The notes: generated by a model from the letters alone, not told the origin. DNA of 64,000 nt from Alphaproteobacteria bacterium (GCA_015062305.1 SUUX01000001.1:90808-154807); one strand, 5' to 3'; counted from the first letter of the stretch, positions 26,894 through 35,901 are shown. Made by a program: numbers and translations.

Positions 26894-27687
26894 TCAAACT
26901 CTCTCCGTCCCTTGTCGCTGGCCTTACGAAACAGATTGCAGAAATTATCTGAGGTTATTTGAGCTATTTTTTCAAATGGTAACTCTCTGATTTGAGCGAG
27001 CTTTTCTGCCGTGTATCTGACAAATGCAGGTTCATTACGGTGACCGCGCTCTGGTATTGGCGCCAAAAAAGGAGAATCGGTTTCAACCAGTATTCTGTCC
27101 AACGGTATTTGAGCAAAAATATCTCTTAGTTCGCTACATTTATTGAAGGTTATCATCCCTGATGCAGAAAGATAAAAACCTATTGATAGTGCAAATTTAG
27201 CTAATTTTTCTGATGAACTAAAACAATGTATAACACCTTGGAATGCTTGTTGCTTATATGCTTCACCCAAAATATTAATCATATCATCATCTGATTCTCG
27301 ATTATGAATAATCAGAGGCAAGCCGGTTTGTTGGGCGGCCTTGATGTGTTCTTTTAAGAGCTTTATTTGCAAATCTCTTGGAGAGTAGTCATAGTAGTAG
27401 TCTAACCCTGTTTCTCCGATACCAATAACTTTTTTATGAGCAGTTTTGGCAATTATCTCATCTGCTGTCAGATCCGGATATTCTTCAGCGTTGTGGGGAT
27501 GAACTCCTACAGCTGTATATACAAAAGGGTATTGTTCTGAAAGAGCCAATTGGTTATCTAGCTCTTTGATATTATTTCCGGCATTGAGTATCATATTCAC
27601 ACCACATTCGCGAGCACGTTTAATTATTTCGGCGGTTTCTCCTTCAAAATCATCAAAATCCAGGTGGCAATGACTATCTACTAACAT
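26878..27687 (-). CDS. tatD: TatD family metal-dependent hydrolase
   Basis: 269 aa; MLVDSHCHLDF, IGETGLDYYYD, IIHNRESDDD, GVIHCFSS, LVETDSPFLAPIPERGHRNEPA. Confidence 0.95.
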   Translation of the reverse strand: MLVDSHCHLDFDDFEGETAEIIKRARECGVNMILNAGNNIKELDNQLALSEQYPFVYTAVGVHPHNAEEYPDLTADEIIAKTAHKKVIGIGETGLDYYYDYSPRDLQIKLLKEHIKAAQQTGLPLIIHNRESDDDMINILGEAYKQQAFQGVIHCFSSSEKLAKFALSIGFYLSASGMITFNKCSELRDIFAQIPLDRILVETDSPFLAPIPERGHRNEPAFVRYTAEKLAQIRELPFEKIAQITSDNFCNLFRKASDKGRREFECQQK

Positions 27688-27697
27688 AAAATTCCTC

Positions 27698-28753
27698 TTA
27701 TATTTGTTTACACATATTTGATATAATATTTATTAAAGCTTGTTTTTTATCTAAATTCAAGCCCTCTACTTCAGAAAATGTCTTTATGGCATAACTCCAA
27801 CAATCTGCTGTTTCTACAACTTTTGTCGTATTTTTAGCGTGTTCACTCAAAAATTTTAACAAAAGCTCTTGGGTTAAATAATAGCTATCTTCACCGGATG
27901 TTGATTTGTTCACAAAATCAAGCAACTCAGATAAACTAAAATTGGTGCCTCTGGCAACCAAAGAACAAATGGCGTCATAACAATCTGCAGCGTTATTATC
28001 AACATAGCTTATAGCCTTGCCGATGCTACCAGATGAAATAGCGGTGACTTTTTTGATATTGGCTTCAGAAATATCCGGACGATATCTGCGTAAAAGGCTG
28101 GCAACCTCGTTGTCTTTTAGCGGTTTGAGTTCAAGTTTGGCGCATCTGGAACGAATTGTTGGCAACAAGCGATTAGGATTGTGAGAAATCAATACCATTA
28201 GGGTCTTGTATGGCGGCTCTTCCAATATTTTTAGCACCGCATTGGCGGCTGCGGAGTTCATATCATCTACACTGTCTATAATTACAACACGCCAGCCATC
28301 TCCTGATGAGCGACGAGACAAAAAATCATTGATGGTTCTAACATCATCAACTCTAATATATGCAGATTTTTTGAGTTCTTTTAGCTCTTCCGGACTAAGA
28401 TTATCTCCTTCTTTAATGGCTTTGAGAATTTTTTTACGGTCTGTATCGGTGTAGTCTCGTTGTAAAATCTTAAAATCCGGGTGAGCATTACCGGCTATGA
28501 GCTTATAGGCTTGAGAAGAAGGAGATACCTCAAGAGAGTTATATTGTTCTGGCTTGGTCTCGTCTGCGTGGAGAACAAAACGAGCTAATCGATATGCAAA
28601 TGTGGCTTTGCCTATTCCTTGTATTCCGGTGATGAGCCATGAGTTATGCAAAGATTTGTTTTGCCAACATCTTAAAAATAGTTGTTCTGCCTCTGAGTGA
28701 CCTAAGAGAAAGGTATTACATTGCGGGTCTGTAGAAGCAATATCTGTGGCCAT
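27698..28753 (-). CDS. holB: DNA polymerase III subunit delta'
   Basis: SWLITGIQGIGKATFAYRLARFVL, VVIIDSVDDMNSAAANAVLKILEEPP, TIRSRC; start placed at MATDIASTD just after tmk. Confidence 0.92.
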   Translation of the reverse strand: MATDIASTDPQCNTFLLGHSEAEQLFLRCWQNKSLHNSWLITGIQGIGKATFAYRLARFVLHADETKPEQYNSLEVSPSSQAYKLIAGNAHPDFKILQRDYTDTDRKKILKAIKEGDNLSPEELKELKKSAYIRVDDVRTINDFLSRRSSGDGWRVVIIDSVDDMNSAAANAVLKILEEPPYKTLMVLISHNPNRLLPTIRSRCAKLELKPLKDNEVASLLRRYRPDISEANIKKVTAISSGSIGKAISYVDNNAADCYDAICSLVARGTNFSLSELLDFVNKSTSGEDSYYLTQELLLKFLSEHAKNTTKVVETADCWSYAIKTFSEVEGLNLDKKQALINIISNMCKQI

Positions 28754-28755
28754 AA

Positions 28756-29400
28756 CTAAATCCCCAAGCGTTTGTTTATTTCTTTTATAATCTCTTGATG
28801 CAATGATTCTATGCTTTGATTGGCATCTATAACAACACAACGTTCTGGTTCTGAGGCAGCAATTTCCAGATATCCTTGACGCAGACGTTTATGAAAAGAA
28901 ATGTCTACATTTTCAAAACGAACTTCTTTTACAGCAGCAGAGGCTGCCCGATTGAGAGATCTTTTGATTCCTATTTCGGGATCAATATCTAAAATTATAG
29001 TCAAATCAGGCTTAAAGTTACCAACGGAAATCTCATATAAATTATGCAAATCAGGCAAAGAAACCCGACCATTGTGTCCATAATACTGATATGCTTTGGT
29101 TGAATCGGCAAACCTGTCGCTTATAACCCATTGTCCTTTTTCTAGCGCCGGCCATATCTTTTTGGTCAGATGGATTCGACGGTCGGCAAAAAACAGCATA
29201 GCCTCAGATTTGGCATCCATTTTATCGACATCTCCGGTGAGAAGAATACGACGTAGCTCTTGTCCGAGAGGTGTTCCTCCTGGTTCTTTGGTGGTGATTA
29301 CATCTTTACCTTTTACTTTAAGATACTCTTCCAGTAACTTGATTTGAGTGGATTTTCCACTACCATCACCACCCTCAAATGTAATAAACTTACCTTGCAT
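28756..29400 (-). CDS. tmk: Thymidylate kinase
   Basis: FITFEGGDGSGKSTQIKLL, TKEPGGTPLG, DRFADSTKAYQ. Confidence 0.96.
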   Translation of the reverse strand: MQGKFITFEGGDGSGKSTQIKLLEEYLKVKGKDVITTKEPGGTPLGQELRRILLTGDVDKMDAKSEAMLFFADRRIHLTKKIWPALEKGQWVISDRFADSTKAYQYYGHNGRVSLPDLHNLYEISVGNFKPDLTIILDIDPEIGIKRSLNRAASAAVKEVRFENVDISFHKRLRQGYLEIAASEPERCVVIDANQSIESLHQEIIKEINKRLGI

Positions 29401-30551
29401 TATTCTGAACCCAATAAAAGATAGCTTATATTTTTGCGAATTCTTCCAAACAGACCAACTTCTGCCACATCTGCTGCTGCAATTAACGGAATTTCAACTG
29501 TTGGCTGATTGGGAATTTCGACTTTTACAACACCGAGTTGCTGTCCCTTTTTGACCGGAGCTTTAACCGGTTTGTCGTAAGAAGCCTTGAGTTTTACATC
29601 ATTCTTTTGGTTGCGTTTGAGAGTGCGCACCACATCTTCGGAAACAACCATAGAAACATCGGGTTGAACACCATACCAAACAGGAATATCTGCCACCTTA
29701 TGTCCCTTGTTTAGAAGTTTATAATTATTAAACTCCCTAAAGCCCCAGCTCATTATTCTTTCGGCCTCTTCTGAGCGTTCTTTGTTTGAATTTAGGCCTG
29801 TCATAACCCCAATCAGACGGCGACCGTCTTTTTTGGCAGACGCTGTCAAGCAATATCCGGCTTCTTCTGTGTGGCCTGTCTTTAGGCCATCGGCATAGGG
29901 CATGCTGTATAACAACGGGTTACGGTTGCCTTGACGAATATTACGATAAACAAACTCTTTCATAGAAAAAAGATGATAGTATTGCGGATATTCTGAGATA
30001 ATTCTGCGTGATAATTTTGCCAAATCTTCTACAGACATTCGATGGTCCGGATGAGGAAGCCCTGTGGCATTGGCAAAATGAGAATTGGTTAGACCAATCT
30101 CTTGAGCTTTGGCATTCATGTCTGCGGCAAAGTCTTCTTCTGTTCCGGCAAGATTTTCGGCAACAACAATACATGCATCATTACCAGATTGAATGATGAT
30201 GCCTTTTAGCAAATCTTCTACTCTAACTTTGTCACCGATGGCCAAAAACATGGTAGACCCACCACTGGCAGCACCGCCTTTGCGCCATGCGTTTTCGCTT
30301 ACGGTAAATGTATCATCTAAAGATAGTGTGCCATCTCCAAGTTTGTTGAACAACATATAAACAGTCATCAATTTGCTCATTGATGCCGGAGGTATCATTT
30401 TTTCGGCATCTTTGGTATGAAGATATTGGCCGGTATCATAGTCCATTAAAATAAGATTGCGAGCCTTGGTTTCAATGGATTGCGCATGAGTGGCAGAAAA
30501 AACAAAGCCACAAAACGCTATGGACGAAAGTAATTTTGAAGAAAGTTTCAT
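29400..30551 (-). CDS. dacA: D-alanyl-D-alanine carboxypeptidase (penicillin-binding protein 5/6 family)
   Basis: 383 aa; MIPPASMSKLMT (SxxK), SGNDACI (SxN), DGLKTGHTEEAGYCL (KTG). Confidence 0.93.
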   Translation of the reverse strand: MKLSSKLLSSIAFCGFVFSATHAQSIETKARNLILMDYDTGQYLHTKDAEKMIPPASMSKLMTVYMLFNKLGDGTLSLDDTFTVSENAWRKGGAASGGSTMFLAIGDKVRVEDLLKGIIIQSGNDACIVVAENLAGTEEDFAADMNAKAQEIGLTNSHFANATGLPHPDHRMSVEDLAKLSRRIISEYPQYYHLFSMKEFVYRNIRQGNRNPLLYSMPYADGLKTGHTEEAGYCLTASAKKDGRRLIGVMTGLNSNKERSEEAERIMSWGFREFNNYKLLNKGHKVADIPVWYGVQPDVSMVVSEDVVRTLKRNQKNDVKLKASYDKPVKAPVKKGQQLGVVKVEIPNQPTVEIPLIAAADVAEVGLFGRIRKNISYLLLGSE

Positions 30552-30568
30552 ATCAGACCTCTATTTGT

Positions 30569-31447
30569 TTAATCTTGGACAACAGCTGCGTTATATATAC
30601 CGTGATGTTTTACTTGAGCCAGAGCTACTTCGGCTTCTTTTTTGTGAGCAAACGGGCCGACTCTTACGCGGTAGAAAAGTTGGCCATCTATTGTTACATA
30701 ATAAATATTTGTGGTGCCTACATCTTTGAGCTGCGAACTCAGATTTTTGGCTGCGGTCTCTTTGGTATAGGCTCCGGCCTGTACAAACCAACTACCTTTA
30801 GGATATGGTTTGATAGAATTGGAGTTTAAGTATCCGGCTCCAATCAGGTGCAACGGCTTTACATCTTGTGCTGTTTTTACGGTTTGTTTGGCAGATGATG
30901 CCTTGAGTATGGTTTTGCTGCTACCCCCGTTTAAAAGAGCTTCTTTAAGTTGACGGCTTTCTTCAGCCATTATTTCGACACGAACTTTGGCTGTGCCTTG
31001 TGTCTGATAACCCAAAAGTTGAGCTCCGCGTTTGGATATATCAATAATGCGATTCTTGGCGTATGGACCTCTGTCGTTTACTCGCAAAACAAGTGAGCGA
31101 CCATTCTCTAAATTTGTTACCTTAACAATGCTTGGTAGAGGCAGTGTTCTGTGTGCCGCGGTGAGTGCATGCATATCATAGTGTTCGCCGTTGGCTGTTT
31201 TTTTGGCATGAAAATCTTCACCATACCATGAGGCAATACCAACTTCTGAATAGTTGTAGTCTTCTTTGGGATAATACCATTTGCCCATAATCTTATAGGG
31301 TTTACCAACTTTGTAGCTTCCGCCCTGCCCCATTATGGTTTGAGCCTGTGAATATTTGCCATTTATGCGGCCATAGGTGCAGGCATTTAGCAAAAGACCA
31401 ATGCCCACAAGCATTACAGTTAGTAGAATCGGTTTATTATTCGTCAT
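30569..31447 (-). CDS. rlpA: RlpA family septal ring lytic transglycosylase with SPOR domain
   Basis: Lipobox LLNACTYG; GIASWYGEDFHAKKTANGE, LVLRVNDRGPY, C-terminal SPOR (SWFVQAGAYTKETAAKNLSSQL). Confidence 0.93.
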   Translation of the reverse strand: MTNNKPILLTVMLVGIGLLLNACTYGRINGKYSQAQTIMGQGGSYKVGKPYKIMGKWYYPKEDYNYSEVGIASWYGEDFHAKKTANGEHYDMHALTAAHRTLPLPSIVKVTNLENGRSLVLRVNDRGPYAKNRIIDISKRGAQLLGYQTQGTAKVRVEIMAEESRQLKEALLNGGSSKTILKASSAKQTVKTAQDVKPLHLIGAGYLNSNSIKPYPKGSWFVQAGAYTKETAAKNLSSQLKDVGTTNIYYVTIDGQLFYRVRVGPFAHKKEAEVALAQVKHHGIYNAAVVQD

Positions 31448-31513
31448 TTATTCTCTCAAAATCGTTTTTTACTGACGAACAAGTTATACTGTTTTTAAGA
31501 CTTCGTAAAGCGT

Positions 31514-32797
31514 TTAATTATGCTTGTGTAATTTTCTTTGCGGAACCGGAACAGAAAAACCAATATTGGGATTATAATTCTTAATTTTTTGCAACAATCT
31601 ATAATCCGGATAGCCGTCTGCCGTTAGCTTGGCGGCTTGTTGCACCTTTTTGATGGCTTCTCTGGTTTGAGAACCCAGTTGTCCGTCTTCTTCCAACTTA
31701 AACCACCCTAATTTGTTTATAAATGATTGAAGAAGGATAATATCATCTGTGCGCAAACGTGTTGCCGGATCTTTATATATAGGTTTCCATTCTTTATTTG
31801 ATGATATATAATCAGAAAGGATTCCTATGGCTAAGGCATAATTCTCCGATCGGTTCCACTTCATTATAATATGAAAATTGTTAAACACCAGATATGCTTT
31901 GCCTTTTTTGCCCTCAGGGGTTATTACGGCTCCTTGTATATCATCATCTAGCTTGATAACACTATAATCTTTGTTTTTGAGACCAATCTTTTTCCATTCC
32001 TTAACGGATTTGTTCTTGTTACGCCCTGTTTGAGAAAAATCAAAATTCCACGGCAGGCTGACTTCAATACCCCATGGTTCTGATTGTTTCCACCCAATAG
32101 AACTGAGATAATTTGCAGCCGAAGCCGCAGCATCTTCAAAAGAGTGCCAAATATCTATTTTTCCGTCTTGAGTATAATCTACTGCATAGGCATTAAAAGT
32201 GGATGGCATAAATTGAAAGTGTCCCATTGCACCAGCCCAAGACCCTTGCATTCTGGTGTAATCAACATCCCATGTGTCTATAATCTTTAAGGCCTCGTAT
32301 AGTTGAGATCTAAAAAACTTTGGTCTTCTGGTGTCATAGCTTAACATTGTTAAAGATGCAATAGTATTAAAACCTCCGAAATTTTGACCAAAATTGGTCT
32401 CAACGCCCCAAAATGCAGCCAAATATACCCCCGGAACGCCATATTTTTTCTCTATATCATCAAACAGAGGCTTCAATTCTTGATAATGTTTGCGGGCCTC
32501 TTCAACCCTACGTCTGGAAACAACCCTGTTAACATAGTCTGTTGATGTTAGTGCAAATTCTATTTGTTTGCGGTCTATCTTGACGACTTCTGGTGCCGGG
32601 TGATAAAAATCTTGAGCATAAACTTTTTCCAATGTTTGTTTGGATATCCCTTTTTGTAACATTTCAGACTTTAGTTCTTCTAGCCAGCACAGATATTCTT
32701 TGGGGGCAAAAGATGTGACACTGGCACATGCGGCTGTGCTTATACACAGAGCCAAAACCAAACCAGAAACCGATTGTGATAAAGACATTCTATACAA
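31514..32797 (-). CDS. Lytic murein transglycosylase (MltB family) with PG-binding domain
   Basis: 427 aa; AAFWGVETNFGQNFGGFNTIASLTMLSYDTRRPKFFRSQLYEAL, MQGSWAGAMGHFQFMPSTF, C-terminal QLGSQTREAIKKVQQAAKLTADGYPD. Confidence 0.93.
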   Translation of the reverse strand: MYRMSLSQSVSGLVLALCISTAACASVTSFAPKEYLCWLEELKSEMLQKGISKQTLEKVYAQDFYHPAPEVVKIDRKQIEFALTSTDYVNRVVSRRRVEEARKHYQELKPLFDDIEKKYGVPGVYLAAFWGVETNFGQNFGGFNTIASLTMLSYDTRRPKFFRSQLYEALKIIDTWDVDYTRMQGSWAGAMGHFQFMPSTFNAYAVDYTQDGKIDIWHSFEDAAASAANYLSSIGWKQSEPWGIEVSLPWNFDFSQTGRNKNKSVKEWKKIGLKNKDYSVIKLDDDIQGAVITPEGKKGKAYLVFNNFHIIMKWNRSENYALAIGILSDYISSNKEWKPIYKDPATRLRTDDIILLQSFINKLGWFKLEEDGQLGSQTREAIKKVQQAAKLTADGYPDYRLLQKIKNYNPNIGFSVPVPQRKLHKHN

Positions 32798-32934
32798 CTT
32801 TCAATAAACATTGTTATCGTATAATTAAATCATTTGTGTATAGTATTGCAAAGTTGTAAATAAATTATAAAAAAAAGCTTGACGATATGAAAACTTTAAG
32901 TTAAAAGTCTTTTTCAGAACGGTAGTTTACCTAT

Positions 32935-33036
32935 GGAGAGGTGGCGAAAAGGTTTAATGCAGCGGTCTTGGAATCGCAGATGGCCGGAGGCCCAAACCGG
33001 AGAGGCAGAAACGGAGTTTCTGAGACGGTTTTCTCC
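32935..33036 (+). repeat. tRNA-Ser-derived repeat unit 1 (tRNA 5' half plus structured non-tRNA 3' half)
   Basis: GGAGAGGTGGCGAAAAGGTTTAATGCAGCGGTCTTG then non-tRNA sequence ending TTTCTCC; period 126 bp to unit 2. Confidence 0.9.
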
Positions 33037-33060
33037 TTTGATTATTATAAATGCACCTAT

Positions 33061-33162
33061 GGAGAGGTGGCAGAGCGGTTTAATGCAGCGGTCTTGGAAT
33101 CGCAGATGGCCGGAGGCCCAAACCGGAGAAGCAGAAACGAAGTTTCTGAGACGGTTTTCTCC
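33061..33162 (+). repeat. tRNA-Ser-derived repeat unit 2
   Basis: Same 5' half as the genuine tRNA-Ser up to GGTCTTG; 3' part matches unit 1 with a few substitutions; 126 bp before the genuine tRNA start. Confidence 0.9.
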
Positions 33163-33186
33163 TTTGATTATTATAAACACACCTAT

Positions 33187-33276
33187 GGAGAGGTGGCAGA
33201 GCGGTTTAATGCAGCGGTCTTGAAAACCGTCGAGGGGGCGACCCCTCCGTGAGTTCGAATCTCACTCTCTCCGCCA
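33187..33276 (+). tRNA. tRNA-Ser(TGA), CCA encoded
   Basis: 90-nt class II tRNA: acceptor GGAGAGG / CTCTCC, anticodon loop CTTGAAA, long variable arm, GTGAGTTCGAATCTCAC T-arm, GCCA. Confidence 0.96.
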
Positions 33277-33283
33277 ATATAAT

Positions 33284-33313
33284 AGCCCAACTATTATGGT
33301 TGGGCTTTTTTTG
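33284..33313 (+). terminator. Rho-independent terminator of tRNA-Ser
   Basis: AGCCCAAC-tattatg-GTTGGGCTTTTTTT. Confidence 0.85.
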
Positions 33314-33425
33314 TTTCTATTTTCTATGGCGGAAACGTCTCAAACAGCGCTTGTCTTAAAGACAAGCTTGTTTTCGTCAATTTAAGAGATTGATTTTGTT
33401 AAATTTATATGAAAAGAAAAAAATA

Positions 33426-33454
33426 TTGCTTTGGTGATCAAAATGTGATATAAT
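33426..33454 (+). promoter_or_regulatory. Putative sigma70-type promoter for 33635 gene
   Basis: TTGCTT - 17 nt - TATAAT, about 180 nt upstream of the ATG. Confidence 0.55.
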
Positions 33455-33634
33455 TAGCGTAAACAAAAAGCTATTGTGTTCTATTATTTGGTTAAAAGTT
33501 TTTCATAATTGTAATTTGAGGTTTTCCTTAAATTTTTGGTTATTGATTCTTTTTTTCAAGTAGTAGACACTTGCGCTTTTTGAAAAACAGACAATCAACA
33601 ATAAACTATTAACTCTTAACTCTCAACAACAATT

Positions 33635-34075
33635 ATGAAAAATTTACTATTGAAAGCACTATGGGTGTTGCTAAATTATCCTTCAGTGGCAATTTTAACG
33701 CTGGTAACAGTGATAGCATCAGCGATCCATCTGGTTTGTTATAATGACCAGAATGAAGCTTTGTGGACACAGGCATTGGGAGGCGCGGTGTGTATTACTT
33801 GGATACTCCTGGGTATCTTCCAAAGCATAGAAAGTGGGGATTTATATTGGAAAGGAACACAGACAATAATGTTCCTGTTGACGATATTAGTAGCCCTAAT
33901 ATCACTTGGATGCTATTTAAGTGGGAATAAGCACATGATATTCTCACAACTGGTGATTTATATGTCCCCAATATTGTATATGTTTACCTGCGTAACTGCA
34001 GCTATTTATGCAGCTGTTTATTGTGCATTAAAATTGCTGAAAAGATGGGTGAATGAAAAAACAGAGACCCTGTAA
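33635..34075 (+). CDS. Small multi-TM membrane protein of unknown function
   Basis: 146 aa with about four hydrophobic segments; own promoter-like sequence upstream and strong terminator downstream. Confidence 0.65.
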   Translation: MKNLLLKALWVLLNYPSVAILTLVTVIASAIHLVCYNDQNEALWTQALGGAVCITWILLGIFQSIESGDLYWKGTQTIMFLLTILVALISLGCYLSGNKHMIFSQLVIYMSPILYMFTCVTAAIYAAVYCALKLLKRWVNEKTETL

Positions 34076-34081
34076 AATCTT

Positions 34082-34115
34082 AAATAACATCCTGTTGCAA
34101 AACAGGATGTTATTT
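34082..34115 (+). terminator. Strong Rho-independent terminator after 33635 gene
   Basis: AAATAACATCCTGTT-gcaaa-ACAGGATGTTATTT followed by attttc. Confidence 0.85.
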
Positions 34116-34164
34116 ATTTTCTATCTTATCATAAATCATCTCTTTAATGATAGATGAAAAATGG

Positions 34165-34542
34165 TTATCTCCAATTAATTCTTGCTTTGCCTGTATTTCC
34201 TAAACGTCTGCATCTTTCGACTGTTACTGGTGATCTTTCTGTGTTAGATGGAAGTTCTGCCATCCTTTTTTCGTATTCATCTCGGTTTATTAAAGCTTGA
34301 CCTATTTGCATTTTTAATAGAGGTTGAGATTTGAAATCTTTGTCAAACGTCAAGATATGTTGACCGGCATGCATTGTATTGATATAATTGCGCAACTGTA
34401 ATAAGTCTTCAGAAGAATTAGTGTTAAAATTTGGCAAGACAGCGTCTTCGCCTTGCGTTAATCTTTTGAATTCTTGGCTTGCAAAAAACTTTCTGCAACG
34501 ATCTATATATTCATTGTTATTTATATCACCTTTTGTGTGCAT
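34165..34542 (-). CDS. Hypothetical protein (start probably MHTKGDINNNEYID)
   Basis: ORF of 169 aa in track; likely start is internal. No family recognised. Confidence 0.5.
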   Translation of the reverse strand: MHTKGDINNNEYIDRCRKFFASQEFKRLTQGEDAVLPNFNTNSSEDLLQLRNYINTMHAGQHILTFDKDFKSQPLLKMQIGQALINRDEYEKRMAELPSNTERSPVTVERCRRLGNTGKARINWR

Positions 34543-34602
34543 ACCATGCTCTCCTATCTTATATTGTTTTATTATATAATATTTATCATGGGTCGACAAG
34601 TA

Positions 34603-34638
34603 CAAAAAAACCTGCAGGTGCAAAGACCGGCAGGTTTT
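34603..34638 (-). terminator. Rho-independent terminator for the CoaD-like/HD-like gene
   Basis: On minus strand AAAACCTGCC...GCAGGTTTTTTTG. Confidence 0.75.
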
Positions 34639-34657
34639 GTTGTAAGAATAATCAGCC

Positions 34658-35767
34658 TTATTTTGAAGAACCAAAGAGTTTTTTGTGAAGGAAAACGGCG
34701 TTTTCGAGTTCTAATTCTGAAAAAAGATGGGTTTGCTCCAGATATTGCATTGGATCTGCCATGTTTGAATAGAACGGAACTTTTGTTTTGCCACAATCTT
34801 GGGATCTAACAATTCGGCGATAAAGAGGATAATTCTCCTCATCTGTCAACAGAAGAAGATCACAACGAACAATAAGTTGTTGGTTATCTGTCAGTTGTGT
34901 CGGCACAGATGAATAGTCCATAGCCAGAATACACTGTTTGATTTCTTCTACATCTGAAAAAGAGATGTTTTTTTCTACCCATACGGCGCTCTCTGCCGGT
35001 GTATCACAAACATCACGCAAAAACATAGCTCTAACCACAGAAGTGGGAATTTGCTCTATGCGCTTGAGAGCCAACTCTATATGCAATCGATTTAGCATAT
35101 AGGCAACATGAGTAAAATTGCAACACCTACGATTACCATAGATGGCGTTTAGCTTTTCCCAAAGCTTATCCTGCTTGCTAAAGTAGCGCTGGAATGGTCT
35201 TTTGAGATAGTAACTCATCATGCGGTTGTGTACTCGCGGTGTGACATGGTGAAGAGCCTGGATATATTCGCCACGTTCACACAAGTGTTTTGACAACGAA
35301 GAAGACATGTGAGCAACCTCTGCATTGGTAGATTCCAAAATATAATCTTTGGACTTAAGCGGATAGTTGCGAATACGGAACTGACTTAGAATGGTATTCC
35401 GGAGTTCTTCCTCCACATGGATATCAAATTCATTACGGATTCCTCGCACCATCACGCTGGCATTGTGAAGAATGGCGGCATCGACAGTTTCTCCTTCGAT
35501 AGGCACAACTTTGATGATGGACGGATCTTCCATAATGCGTCTGGCAACTTCTTGGCGAAATTGAACCGGACCATAGTCTAAATCCAAAAAGTCTTGAATT
35601 GTGTCTTTGACCATTTGAATTCGCTCTTGCAAGCTAAAATGACATGCTCCTGTGTTTTCTACTCCAATGATGATCTTTGGGTAGGCCTTTAGCACTCTGA
35701 TAACAATGTTTAGATGACCTCGGTTGGAGGTATCAAACAAACCTGAATAAAAAGCAATCTTTTTCAT
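34658..35767 (-). CDS. Pantetheine-phosphate adenylyltransferase-like nucleotidyltransferase fused to a C-terminal HD-phosphohydrolase-like domain
   Basis: 369 aa; CoaD-type signatures (GLFDTSNRGHLNIV, FSLQERIQMV, VMVRGIRNEFDIHVEEELRNTI, VAHMSSSLSKHL) in first ~165 aa; remaining ~200 aa resemble COG4339-type HD proteins (NFTHVAYML, AMFLRDVCD, DLLLLTDEENYPLYRRIVR). Confidence 0.72.
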   Translation of the reverse strand: MKKIAFYSGLFDTSNRGHLNIVIRVLKAYPKIIIGVENTGACHFSLQERIQMVKDTIQDFLDLDYGPVQFRQEVARRIMEDPSIIKVVPIEGETVDAAILHNASVMVRGIRNEFDIHVEEELRNTILSQFRIRNYPLKSKDYILESTNAEVAHMSSSLSKHLCERGEYIQALHHVTPRVHNRMMSYYLKRPFQRYFSKQDKLWEKLNAIYGNRRCCNFTHVAYMLNRLHIELALKRIEQIPTSVVRAMFLRDVCDTPAESAVWVEKNISFSDVEEIKQCILAMDYSSVPTQLTDNQQLIVRCDLLLLTDEENYPLYRRIVRSQDCGKTKVPFYSNMADPMQYLEQTHLFSELELENAVFLHKKLFGSSK

Positions 35768-35872
35768 AGGCTTATATTTTTATAAAAATAACATTAATAA
35801 CTATTTTGTTCGCACAAAATATAGGTTTTTTCGCTATTGGTCAATACAAAAATTTTTATTGAATATTATTTG

Positions 35873-35901
35873 TTGACAAAATAGACAATTTGTGGCATAT
35901 T
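35873..35901 (+). promoter_or_regulatory. Putative sigma70-type promoter for 35944 small ORF
   Basis: TTGACA - 17 nt - CATATT. Confidence 0.55.

Noticed and set aside
32914-33180. 88-aa minus-strand ORF with a tandem protein repeat
   Set aside because: Antisense translation of the tRNA-Ser-derived 126-bp repeats, not a protein.
32933-33252. Overlapping plus-strand ORFs (MERWRKGLMQRSWNRRWPEAQTGEAE..., MAKRFNAAVLESQMAGGPNRR...) with internal protein repeats
   Set aside because: These are translations of the tRNA-Ser-derived array and run into the genuine tRNA; such tRNA-derived pseudo-ORFs are a known annotation artefact.
32929-33276. CRISPR-like array
   Set aside because: Period is 126 bp with homologous, not unique, spacers; units derive from tRNA-Ser; no cas genes seen.
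33322-33400. Possible degenerate fragment of the repeat module (ggaaacgtctcaaacagcg) after tRNA-Ser
   Set aside because: Similarity to the reverse complement of the module is short and could be chance; needs an alignment score.
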